Part shown: in pieces, positions 43,158 to 51,406 of the stretch | Layout: each line of letters opens with the position of its first letter | How positions within the stretch are numbered: the first letter of the stretch is position 1 | Assembly: GCF_007858285.1 (NCBI RefSeq) | Contig: NZ_VFIL01000019.1 | Span: 1-64,000 of the forward strand | Source: Pseudomonas brenneri | GTDB lineage: Bacteria > Pseudomonadota > Gammaproteobacteria > Pseudomonadales > Pseudomonadaceae | Reading direction: 5' to 3' | DNA: 64,000 nucleotides | Notes under the pieces: model-generated | Told to the model about the DNA's origin: nothing | Seen by the model: only the letters and a program-made list of their open reading frames with translations | Databases searched by the model: none | Position numbers and translations under genes: made by a program

Positions 43158-44497
43158 TGAACATTTCGCCTACTCGTCGGATGTGGCGCTACCTGCCGCT
43201 GGTGATTGCGCTGGCCGTTGGCGGCGCGCTGCTGCTCAGTGAAAACGTCGACGCGGAGCCGGTGAACCTGGCGCCCCAACGCACCGTGCAATGGCGCGAG
43301 TTTTTGGGGGTGAACGCGCACTTTTTGTGGTTCAAGCCCGAGCAGTACCAAAAACAGATCCGCCAATACCAGAAACTGGGATTGGACTGGGTGCGCGTCG
43401 ACCTGCATTGGGACCGCCTGGAACCCAAGGAAGAAGACTATCAACTGAGCACCTTCGATGAACTGGACCGCACCCTGACCGCCGAGAAAATCCGTTCGGT
43501 GTTCTACCTGGTGGGCTCGGCGCCGTTTATCACCACCGCCCCCAGGGGCGCGGACTTCCAGGACCAGTACCGCCCACGGGATGCCAGCGTGTATGCCCTG
43601 CGCCTGGCATTGCTGGCCAAGCGCTACCCGAATATCGACGCCTGGCAGGTGTGGAACGAACAGAACCTACCGAACAACTGGCGCCCGCAAGTCAACGCCG
43701 AGGAATACGCGCGCTTGCTGCTGGCCAGTCATCAAGCCTTGAACGTTGCCGCACCGGACAAGATCCAGGTGATGGGGGGCATGGCGTACTACAGCCAGAT
43801 GCCGCCGCGTGGCAAGACCTTGATGTTCGAAGCCCTAGGCAAGCTGGGCGTACAAAGCCTGGGCATGGTGGCGGCGTATCACCCGTATTCGATGACCCCG
43901 GAAACCGACGAGCCGGGCAAGAACGAAGTACTGCTGCGCGGTGACCAGCTCAATGCGATGCTGCACGGTGCCGGGGTCAAGGATGTCTGGGCCACCGAGT
44001 GGGGCTGGTCCAGCTACAGCGGCCCCAAGGAAATGCAGGACCTGATCGGCATCGACGGCCAGGCCGACTTCACCTTGCGGCGCCTGGCGCTGATGGCGTC
44101 CCAGGACTACCAGAAGATTTTCCTGTTTGCCCTGTCCGACCTGGATGAACGCGCGTCCGTGCGCGACCAGCACTATGGCCTGCTGGACCTCAACGGCGAA
44201 CCCAAGCCGGTGTACAGCGCCCTCGCCCGCTTCCTCGAAATCACCGGCCCGACCCTCAAGCCCGGCGCCACGCCGGTGCTCAAGGATGTACCGAAAACCT
44301 TGTACAGCGTGGCCTGGACCCGCAACGACGGCAAACGCCTGTTGATGTACTGGAGTGCCGAAGGCACCAGCATCACCTTGCCCGAGGTCAAAAACGCCGA
44401 ACTGCTGGACCCGCTGACCGGCGCCCGGCAAACCCTTAACGACTACAACGGCATTCGCCCTGCGGTGAAACCGACGTTACAGATCTTGGTGTGGTAG
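43157..44497 (+). CDS. pslG: PslG, GH39 glycoside hydrolase
   Basis: 446 residues with an N-terminal membrane anchor (YLPLVIALAVGGALLLSENVDA) and a beta/alpha-barrel. The acid/base and nucleophile glutamates are visible: E168 in WQVWNEQNLPNNW and E281 in VWATEWGWSSY. PslG is a periplasmic hydrolase that cuts Psl and helps release or adjust the polymer; it is also known to disperse Psl biofilms. A C-terminal beta-sandwich (YSVAWTRNDGKRLLMYW) follows the barrel. 25 bp before pslH. Confidence 0.94.
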   Translation: MNISPTRRMWRYLPLVIALAVGGALLLSENVDAEPVNLAPQRTVQWREFLGVNAHFLWFKPEQYQKQIRQYQKLGLDWVRVDLHWDRLEPKEEDYQLSTFDELDRTLTAEKIRSVFYLVGSAPFITTAPRGADFQDQYRPRDASVYALRLALLAKRYPNIDAWQVWNEQNLPNNWRPQVNAEEYARLLLASHQALNVAAPDKIQVMGGMAYYSQMPPRGKTLMFEALGKLGVQSLGMVAAYHPYSMTPETDEPGKNEVLLRGDQLNAMLHGAGVKDVWATEWGWSSYSGPKEMQDLIGIDGQADFTLRRLALMASQDYQKIFLFALSDLDERASVRDQHYGLLDLNGEPKPVYSALARFLEITGPTLKPGATPVLKDVPKTLYSVAWTRNDGKRLLMYWSAEGTSITLPEVKNAELLDPLTGARQTLNDYNGIRPAVKPTLQILVW

Positions 44498-44522
44498 CAC
44501 GCCCAGGCATGGAGAGCTGCAC

Positions 44523-45737
44523 GTGAGAATCCTGTGGATTGTGCCCTATCTGCCGTGGCCGATGACCAGCGGCGGCAAGACCCGGCAATACCATTTGCTG
44601 CGCACCTTGAGTGAGCGCGGGCATCGCATCACCTTGTTGGTGCAATCGAAAACCCCGGCCGATGCCGCCAGCCACGCCGCCCTTGAACCCTTGCTCGAAC
44701 GCCTGATCGTGGTCCCGCGCCGGCCACTGAAACACCCCATGACCCTGCTCGCCGGGGTGTTTGCGCCCTGGCCGCTGCTGACCACGATCAATGGCCTGTC
44801 GGCCCCGTTGCAGGCACGCTTTGCCCAACTGCTGAACGAAACCTGGGATGTGATCCAGGTGGAACACAGCTACAGCCTGCAACCGTACTTGCACACCTTG
44901 CAGCAGCAATCGCGGGACTTCGTGCTCACCGAGCACAACCTGGAATCGAGCCTGGGCGGCGCCACCTATGACCGCTTTCCAAAGTGGGCCGCACCGTTCG
45001 TGCGCTATGACCAATGGCGCTGCCGGAAATGGGAGCGCAAGGCGTTTGATGCAGCGTGCCATGTGGTCGCCGTGACCCAGGCCGATGCCCAGGCCATCGG
45101 CCAACTGACCGCGACCCCCGTGAGCGTGGTGGTCAATGGGGTCGACAGTCGCGCTTTCAGCACAGTCAGCGCCGACCCGCAGGGCCAGCGCCTGTTGTTT
45201 GTGGGCAACTACGAATACGCGCCGAACCTCGACGCGGTGCAGTGGCTGCTCGATGAAATCTTCCCCCGGGTCTGGTTGCAGTGCCCCGGCGCCCGCCTGG
45301 CCGTCGCCGGCTACGGCTTGCCCGAGCACTGGCGCGAGCGTTGGCCGGACGAACGTATTGAATGGCAGGGGTTTGTCCCCGACCTGAGCGCCTTGCAGCG
45401 TCGCTGCGCAGGCTTTGTCGCCGCCCTGCGCCATGGCGGCGGCTCCAAACTCAAAGTGCTGGAGGCCATGGCCGCCGGCCTGCCGTTGGTGAGCACCGCC
45501 CAGGGCGTGTCCGGCCTGGCGGTTGAGGCGCACGCGCACTATCTGGCCGGCGAAAGCGCCGAGGCCCTGGCGGATGGGGTTGTGCGCCTGCTGGACGAAC
45601 CGGCGCTGGCCCGCCAATTGGCCGATGCCGCGCGTGACTACGCGCGCAACTATCACGACTGGGCGGTGGCCGGTAACGAACTGGAGCAGATCTACCGCAC
45701 CTTGCCGACCCATCAGGAGCCCCAAGCATGCGCGTAG
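44523..45737 (+). CDS. pslH: PslH, family 4 glycosyltransferase
   Basis: 404 residues, GTG start with GGAGAGC upstream. GT-B fold: RILWIVPYLPWPMTSGGKTRQY at the N-terminus, LLFVGNYEYAPNLDAVQWLLDEI in the middle, and ALRHGGGSKLKVLEAMAAGLPLVSTAQGVSGL carrying the acceptor/donor E in LKVLEAMA. Adds a sugar of the Psl repeat. Overlaps pslI by 10 bp. Confidence 0.92.
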   Translation: MRILWIVPYLPWPMTSGGKTRQYHLLRTLSERGHRITLLVQSKTPADAASHAALEPLLERLIVVPRRPLKHPMTLLAGVFAPWPLLTTINGLSAPLQARFAQLLNETWDVIQVEHSYSLQPYLHTLQQQSRDFVLTEHNLESSLGGATYDRFPKWAAPFVRYDQWRCRKWERKAFDAACHVVAVTQADAQAIGQLTATPVSVVVNGVDSRAFSTVSADPQGQRLLFVGNYEYAPNLDAVQWLLDEIFPRVWLQCPGARLAVAGYGLPEHWRERWPDERIEWQGFVPDLSALQRRCAGFVAALRHGGGSKLKVLEAMAAGLPLVSTAQGVSGLAVEAHAHYLAGESAEALADGVVRLLDEPALARQLADAARDYARNYHDWAVAGNELEQIYRTLPTHQEPQACA

Positions 45738-46831
45738 CCCTGGATTACCGCCCCGCCACGGTCGCGCCTTCGTCGGGCATCGCCCGTCAGGTCCTGGCCC
45801 TGGAACACGCCTTGCGCGCCCGGGACGCCACTGAAGTGGTGCTGTTGACCGAGGCACCACTGGATCATCCGCAGCGCGAAACAGCGGTTTGCCCGGCCTG
45901 GGCCAGCCCATTGGAAGGCCTGCAGCGCCCCCAGGTGCGCTGGCGTTTCGAGCGCGCTTTCTTGCCCCGGGCGATCCACGCACAGCGGATCGACCTGTAC
46001 ATCGCCACGGCCAACATGGGCTTGCCCTTGTGCCGCAAACCCGCCGGTACCCGCTATGTACTGGTACTGCACGACCTGTTTCAACTGACCCACCGCAACT
46101 TCCATCGCTCCAGACTCAAGGCCCTGGCCTATCGCTTGATCGATGGCGCGTCGATTGCCTGGTCGGTGTGGCAGGCAGATCGCGTGTGGTGCCCCTCGCA
46201 ATTCTCGTGCGATGAAGCGGCGCGCCTGTTCCCCTGGGCGCGGGCCAAGTTCCGGGTGTTGAATAACCTGGTGCCGGAGTTTACCGAGGCCCCAGAACCA
46301 CTGCCCGAGGGTTTGCCGGCACGCTACTGGTTGGTGGTGGGCACCCGCGAGCCCCGCAAGAACATGACGTTTTTCCTTGAGCAGTGGCAAGCCAGTCGCG
46401 CCAAGGACCCGAACGTGCCGGACCTGGTACTGGTCGGCCACGCCAGCGATGTGCCGGCCACCCTCGGCGAGTTGCCTGGCCTGCATTGGCGCAGCGGTTT
46501 GTCCGACGGCCAGTTGCAGGCGCTCTACCGGCATGCCGCTTACCTGTGGCAGCCTTCCTATGCCGAAGGCTTTGGCTTGCCGGTGGTGGAAGCGTTGAGT
46601 GTCGGCACGAAGGTTGCGGTCGCCCGTGGCTCGGCCCTGGATGAAGTGGCGCCCCCCACGGCGCCGCGTTTTGCGCCCCACGACGCCGGGCAACTGCAAA
46701 CATTGATGGTGTCACTGGCTGCACCTGGGGCCACGGTCGACCCCGAACTGCAACGCACATGGGCCCGGCAATTTGCCGAACCGGCCTATCGCCTGCGCCT
46801 GGATAAATTGCTCAAGGAAATGGATCGCTAA
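45728..46831 (+). CDS. pslI: PslI, family 4 glycosyltransferase
   Basis: 367 residues, GT-B fold of the mannosyltransferase kind: RVALDYRPATVAPSSGIARQVLAL, WLVVGTREPRKNMTFFLEQW and WQPSYAEGFGLPVVEALSVGTKVAVA with the EGFG...E pair. Adds a sugar, probably mannose, to the Psl repeat. Its stop overlaps the ATG of pslJ (TAATG). Confidence 0.92.
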   Translation: MRVALDYRPATVAPSSGIARQVLALEHALRARDATEVVLLTEAPLDHPQRETAVCPAWASPLEGLQRPQVRWRFERAFLPRAIHAQRIDLYIATANMGLPLCRKPAGTRYVLVLHDLFQLTHRNFHRSRLKALAYRLIDGASIAWSVWQADRVWCPSQFSCDEAARLFPWARAKFRVLNNLVPEFTEAPEPLPEGLPARYWLVVGTREPRKNMTFFLEQWQASRAKDPNVPDLVLVGHASDVPATLGELPGLHWRSGLSDGQLQALYRHAAYLWQPSYAEGFGLPVVEALSVGTKVAVARGSALDEVAPPTAPRFAPHDAGQLQTLMVSLAAPGATVDPELQRTWARQFAEPAYRLRLDKLLKEMDR

Positions 46832-48234
46832 TGCTGCCAGGAAAACTCGTTAGTCTGCTCCTGGGCCTGGTCTTCGGGGGCTTGCTGCTGGCGTTGTCGC
46901 CGATGAAGGTCTTTATGATCGTGGCCGGCGTTGGCGTGGCACTGACCCTGATCCGCAAGCCGCTGTGGGGCCTGCTGATCTTTGCCGTCTTAGCCACCAG
47001 TATTCCCTACACCACCTTGCAACTGGGGATCCGCACCACCATCAGCGAAGCGGTGCTGGGCCTGACCTGGGCCGGGGTGTTCTGGCAATCGTTTATCGGC
47101 AAGACCCGTGGTTTCATGGTCTGGCGCCCCACCGAACGGGCACTGATGTGGCTGATGCTGTTCAGCACCATTCCGTTTATCTGGGGCATGATCATCATCC
47201 ACGCCGAGGGCAACGGGCCGGTGAACTGGGTACGCTGGCTGATGAACCTGTCGTTGCTGTTTATCGTGCCGCTGCTGCTGCGCACCGATGCCGACCGCGA
47301 CAAGGTGGTGGTCGCCCTGCTGCTGGGTAACCTAGCGATGCTGTTGTTGTCGATCTTCATGTTCCTCAAGACGCGCAATGCAATGTCGATGATCGACATC
47401 CTCACCGACCTCAAGTACGCCCACCCCGAGGCGGTGAAAGATATTTTCTCGGCCAACTACAAGCGCATGGCCTCGCCTTGGGTCCACCCGAACCTGACCG
47501 GCGGCGTGCTGGTGCTGTTTATCCCACTGGCGCTGTTCTACGGCTGGACCCGCACTGGCTGGCGCCGCGCCCTGGGCCTGGCGGTGGCGGTGCTCGGTTG
47601 CGCCGGCCTGCTGCTGAGTATCTCCCGGGGCGCGATTGTGGCCCTGGCACTGATCCTGATCTGGCTGACCTACAAGCGTGTGCCGCACAGCGGCCGCATC
47701 ATCGGTATCGGCGTCGCCTTTGTGATTGCCCTGGTGATGTTCTATCCGCCGTTGCAGGACCGTTTGATGACGATGTTCTCGACCACCAACGCCAGTACCG
47801 AGATTCGCTTCGATGAGTACGCCGGATTCCCCGACGTGATGGCCAAGTACCCGCTAGGCATCGGCTTCAAGATCGACCCACCGGTGCCGGGCAGCAACCT
47901 GCTGGGGATTTCCAACCTGTGGCTGAACTTCATCTACAAGATCGGCATTCCCGGGATGCTGCTGTTTATCGCGGTCACCGTGTTGTGGTGGCGCGAAGTG
48001 CGGCCGCTGGGCTCGGTGCGCAAAGTCACCGCCGACAACGCACTGTGGCTGGGCTGCGTGTGCGGTGTACTGGCGGCTCTGCTGACCGGGATTTTCGACC
48101 ACTACTTCAGCTTCACCTTTGTATTGATCGCGCTGTTCTGGCTGTTGATGGGCATCAGCCTGCAACAGGTGCGCCTGAACCCGACCGTGACCGCCCCTGC
48201 TCCTGTTTCCGTGCCAAAGGATGACCGACCATGA
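46831..48234 (+). CDS. pslJ: PslJ, Wzy-like O-antigen ligase/polymerase family membrane protein
   Basis: 467 residues with about 10-12 transmembrane helices and a large periplasmic loop (YAHPEAVKDIFSANYKRMASPWVHPNLTGG; later STTNASTEIRFDEYAGFPDVMAKYPLGIGF). Family hallmark region WVHPNLTGGVLVLF followed by LSISRGAIVALALIL. Likely polymerises Psl repeat units in the periplasm. Overlaps the next gene by 4 bp (ATGA). Confidence 0.9.
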   Translation: MLPGKLVSLLLGLVFGGLLLALSPMKVFMIVAGVGVALTLIRKPLWGLLIFAVLATSIPYTTLQLGIRTTISEAVLGLTWAGVFWQSFIGKTRGFMVWRPTERALMWLMLFSTIPFIWGMIIIHAEGNGPVNWVRWLMNLSLLFIVPLLLRTDADRDKVVVALLLGNLAMLLLSIFMFLKTRNAMSMIDILTDLKYAHPEAVKDIFSANYKRMASPWVHPNLTGGVLVLFIPLALFYGWTRTGWRRALGLAVAVLGCAGLLLSISRGAIVALALILIWLTYKRVPHSGRIIGIGVAFVIALVMFYPPLQDRLMTMFSTTNASTEIRFDEYAGFPDVMAKYPLGIGFKIDPPVPGSNLLGISNLWLNFIYKIGIPGMLLFIAVTVLWWREVRPLGSVRKVTADNALWLGCVCGVLAALLTGIFDHYFSFTFVLIALFWLLMGISLQQVRLNPTVTAPAPVSVPKDDRP

Positions 48235-49052
48235 AACATCGCACTATTCACTCCCCCGACCTGCGTGAGCGCCTGCCCGCCCTGGCCAGCGAACTCGGTG
48301 TGAGCCTGGAAGACTTGCAAGATGGCCTGGCCTGGTGCCTGGCCAACGAGGTGGTTTTTGAAGAAGGCGAAGGCAGCAACAAACTCTTCTGGATGACCTC
48401 CTTCGACGTGGAACCGACCATTGGTCATCCGGTGGCACGCCGCTTGTTCCATCGCATGAAACAGGATATCCCGGCACAGTTCCTGCCGATCTATGGCAAG
48501 AACTGGGCAACCCTCAAGGACCGCTGGCGCAGTGCCTGGGACATGGCCTACAACATCCTGATCAACAAGATCCCCAGCCACCATATTCGCGTGGGCTGGC
48601 TGCGCCTGGGCGGTGCGAAGATCGGCAAGGGCACCAGCCTGTGGCGCAATACCGAAGTGCTGGGCATCCATAACCTGGTCGTGGGCGATGACACTGTGAT
48701 CGGCTGGCATTGCCAGGTGGATGCGCGCTCTGGCCTGGTGATCGGCAACCATGTGGCGATTGCCTCCCATGTGCTGATCATCGCCGGCAGCCATGACTTG
48801 CAGGCGCCGGAGTTCTGGTCGATTTCCGGGGCGATCTATATCGACGACTATGTGTGGATTGGCAGCCGTGCGCTGATCGGATTTGGCACCCACCTGTGCG
48901 AGGGTTCGGTGGTCACCGCCAATACCGTGGTGGCCAAAACCGTCGCGCCGTACAAAATTGTCGGTGGCACCGGCGCCAAGGTCATGGGCGAACGCGTTCG
49001 CGGGCTGAACTACAAGGTGGGTGGCAAGGGCCTGTTCACCCTGTTGCACTGA
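48231..49052 (+). CDS. hexapeptide-repeat (LbH) acyltransferase inside the psl operon
   Basis: 273 residues. A roughly 100-residue helical N-terminal part that I do not recognise (NKLFWMTSFDVEPTIGHPVA), then left-handed beta-helix repeats from about residue 125 (GGAKIGKGTSLW, LVVGDDTVIGWHCQVD, GLVIGNHVAIAS) with the catalytic histidine in IAGSHDLQAP and the closing VVTANTVVAKTVAPYKIVGG of the WbbJ/maltose-acetyltransferase type. Likely O-acetylates a sugar of the polymer or its precursor in the cytoplasm. No counterpart sits at this position in the P. aeruginosa psl operon, where a membrane acyltransferase (PslL) follows PslK. Start and stop overlap both neighbours, so it belongs to the operon. 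Confidence 0.85.
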   Translation: MKHRTIHSPDLRERLPALASELGVSLEDLQDGLAWCLANEVVFEEGEGSNKLFWMTSFDVEPTIGHPVARRLFHRMKQDIPAQFLPIYGKNWATLKDRWRSAWDMAYNILINKIPSHHIRVGWLRLGGAKIGKGTSLWRNTEVLGIHNLVVGDDTVIGWHCQVDARSGLVIGNHVAIASHVLIIAGSHDLQAPEFWSISGAIYIDDYVWIGSRALIGFGTHLCEGSVVTANTVVAKTVAPYKIVGGTGAKVMGERVRGLNYKVGGKGLFTLLH

Positions 49053-50458
49053 TGTTTGGCAGCACCCTGTGGCTGACCCTGGCGACCCTCGCCGGGCTGG
49101 TGGCCGGTTTTGCCCGGGAATGGCTGCTGGTCGCGGCCTGGGGGGCGGGCAGCCGCAGCGACGGGTTTCTGGTCGCGGTATTCCTGCCCGAAGCGCTGCG
49201 CATGACCCTGGCCGCCGGCTTGCTCGCCGCGGCGGCCCTGCCCCTCTATCAGCAACGTGATGCGCAACGCCAGCAGGCCTGGCTGGCGAGCCTGTCGCCG
49301 CGCCTGCTCGGTGTGGGCCTGGCCCTGTTTGCCGTGCTCGCCCTCAGCGCGCCGCTGTGGGTACGGCTGATCGGCCCGGGGCTGGACGCCGCCGCCCACG
49401 ACCAGGCCGCTGCCAATCTGCGCTGGCTCGCCGCCTGCGCGCCGGGGCTGGTGATGCATGGCCTGTTCAGTATTCCATTGCAGGCGCGCCAGCGCTTTGT
49501 GCTGCCGGGGCTGGGTTCGTTGCTGTTCAACCTGCCGCCGGTGCTGTACCTGTTTATCCGTGGCCCGGCCAGTGACAGCGCGGAACTGGCGATGTGTTTT
49601 TTTGCCGGCAGCGTGCTCATGTGTCTACCGCTGCTGGCACCGGTCTGGTCGTTCGGCTGGCGTCCCTGGCAGGTCAAGGGCGATGCCCTGGCCGGCCGCG
49701 AATTGCTGGGGCGCATCGGTCCGCTGTTGGCGAGCAATCTCGCCAGCCAGGGCCTGGCCTTGCTCGAACGACTGATCGCCAGTTACCTGGGGGAAGGCGC
49801 GGTGACCTGGGTCAACCTGGCGCGCAAACTGATCAACCTGCCGTTGATCGCGCTGATGAGCCTCAACCAGGTGCTGCTGGGGCTGATGAGCGGCGAACAG
49901 GGCCAACAACGCCTGGCCTTGCTACGCCGTGGCCTGGACGCCGCCACCCTGCTGAGCCTGCCGGCCGCCCTCGGCCTGATTGGCGCCAGCCCCGTGTTGA
50001 TTCACCTGCTGATGCCGGCGCAAAGCGCCGACGGGCCCTTGCCGGCCCTGCTCGCCTGGTTCGCCACGCCGCTGGTGTTCGGCGCCTGGAACGCCATGCT
50101 CGCGCGCTATGCCTACGCCAACGGCGACACGCGTCTGCCGCTCAAGTGCGAACTGCTGGGCAGCCTGGTCAATGCCGGTTTGCTGGTCATGCTGCCGTAC
50201 TTCTTCGGCCTGCCGGGCATTGCCCTGGCGGCCTTGGGTGGAGTAATCGTCACCAACCTGCTGCTGATGCAACGCCAACACCTACTCGGGCAACTGGGCT
50301 GGCCGTTGCAGTGGGGGTTGAGTGTGGTGTTGCTGGGAATCGCGGCGCTGGTCCTGCACCCGTTGCACAACGATGGTTGGCAGTTGGGCTTGAGCACCCT
50401 GGCGGGCGCCGGGGTGCTGCTGGGGTTGGGGCTGTGGCTCAAGCCGTGGAAGGCGTGA
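49052..50458 (+). CDS. pslK: PslK, MurJ/MviN-type flippase
   Basis: 468 residues, about 12-14 hydrophobic helices. MviN-like features: REWLLVAAWGAGSRSDGFLVAVFLPEALR at the N-terminus and GEGAVTWVNLARKLINLPLIAL in the middle. It should flip the lipid-linked Psl repeat across the inner membrane for PslJ. Last gene of the operon; pslL to pslO of P. aeruginosa are absent downstream, where a REPIN array begins. Confidence 0.9.
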   Translation: MFGSTLWLTLATLAGLVAGFAREWLLVAAWGAGSRSDGFLVAVFLPEALRMTLAAGLLAAAALPLYQQRDAQRQQAWLASLSPRLLGVGLALFAVLALSAPLWVRLIGPGLDAAAHDQAAANLRWLAACAPGLVMHGLFSIPLQARQRFVLPGLGSLLFNLPPVLYLFIRGPASDSAELAMCFFAGSVLMCLPLLAPVWSFGWRPWQVKGDALAGRELLGRIGPLLASNLASQGLALLERLIASYLGEGAVTWVNLARKLINLPLIALMSLNQVLLGLMSGEQGQQRLALLRRGLDAATLLSLPAALGLIGASPVLIHLLMPAQSADGPLPALLAWFATPLVFGAWNAMLARYAYANGDTRLPLKCELLGSLVNAGLLVMLPYFFGLPGIALAALGGVIVTNLLLMQRQHLLGQLGWPLQWGLSVVLLGIAALVLHPLHNDGWQLGLSTLAGAGVLLGLGLWLKPWKA

Positions 50459-50496
50459 GCGGCGCATAGCAAAAAGGCAGCGCGCGGAGCTGCTGC

Positions 50497-51395
50497 CTGT
50501 GATGGCGGTGGATCAGCCAATAGATTCGGTGGCTGATACGCCGCTATCGCGAGCAAGCTCGCTCCTACAGGGGATTTTTGTCGGGTGCAGTATTTTGTGC
50601 CGCAGCACCAATCAAAGGTGGGAGCTGGCTTGCCTGCGATGGCGGTGTGTCAGCCGGCAGTAACAGTGCCTGAACTACTGCTATCGCGGGCAAGCCCGCT
50701 CCTACAGGGGATTTTTGTCGGGTGCAGTATTTTGTGCCGCAGCACCAATCAAAGGTGGGAGCTGGCTTGCCTGCGATGGCGGTGTGTCAGTCGACAGTAA
50801 CAGTGCCTGAACTACCCCCATCGCGGGCAAGCCCGCTCCTACAGGGGATTTTTGTCGGGTGCAGTATTTTGTGCCGCAGCACCAATCAAAGGTGGGGGCT
50901 GGCTTGCCTGCGATGGCGGTGTGTCAGCCGACAGTAACAGCGCCTGAACTACTGCTATCGCGGGCAAGCCCGCTCCTACAGGGGATTTTTGTCGGGTGCA
51001 GTATTTTGTGCCGCAGCACCAATCAAAGGTGGGGGCTGGCTTGCCTGCGATGGCGGTGTGTCAGCCGACAAAAACAGTGCCTGAACTACTGCTATCGCGG
51101 GCAAGCCCGCTCCTACAGGGGATTTTTGTCGGGTGCAGTATTTTGGCCGTGACACCAATCAAAGGTGGGAGCTGGCTTGCCTGCGATGGCGGTGTGTCAG
51201 CCGACAAAAACAGTGCCTGAACTACTGCTATCGCGGGCAAGCCCGCTCCTACAGGGGATTTTTGTCGGGTGCAGTATTTTGTGCCGCAGCACCAATCAAA
51301 GGTGGGAGCTGGCTTGCCTGCGATGGCGGTGTGTCAGTCGACAGTAACAGCGCCTGAACTACTGCTATCGCGGGCAAGCCCGCTCCTACAGGGGA
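50497..51395. repeat. second tandem REPIN array, 137-bp period, about 6.5 units
   Basis: Non-coding gap between pslK and the convergent TonB receptor gene. The landmark GTGCAGTATTTTG recurs at about 50585, 50722, 50859, 50996, 51133 and 51269 (the fifth unit is 136 bp). Each unit pairs the arm GGGAGCTGGCTTGCCTGCGA with its inverse CTATCGCGGGCAAGCCCGCT, plus a linker with its own hairpin (GGTGC...GCACC). The first half-unit (50497-50580) is diverged. This REP family differs from the one at 12.7 and 30.4 kb. Confidence 0.92.
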
Positions 51396-51406
51396 TCGGG
51401 GCAGGG

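Noticed and set aside
50585..51395. CRISPR or small-protein family (repeated short frames starting MQYFVPQHQS)
   Set aside because: The 137-bp units are REPINs; frames shift between units and end within the repeat.
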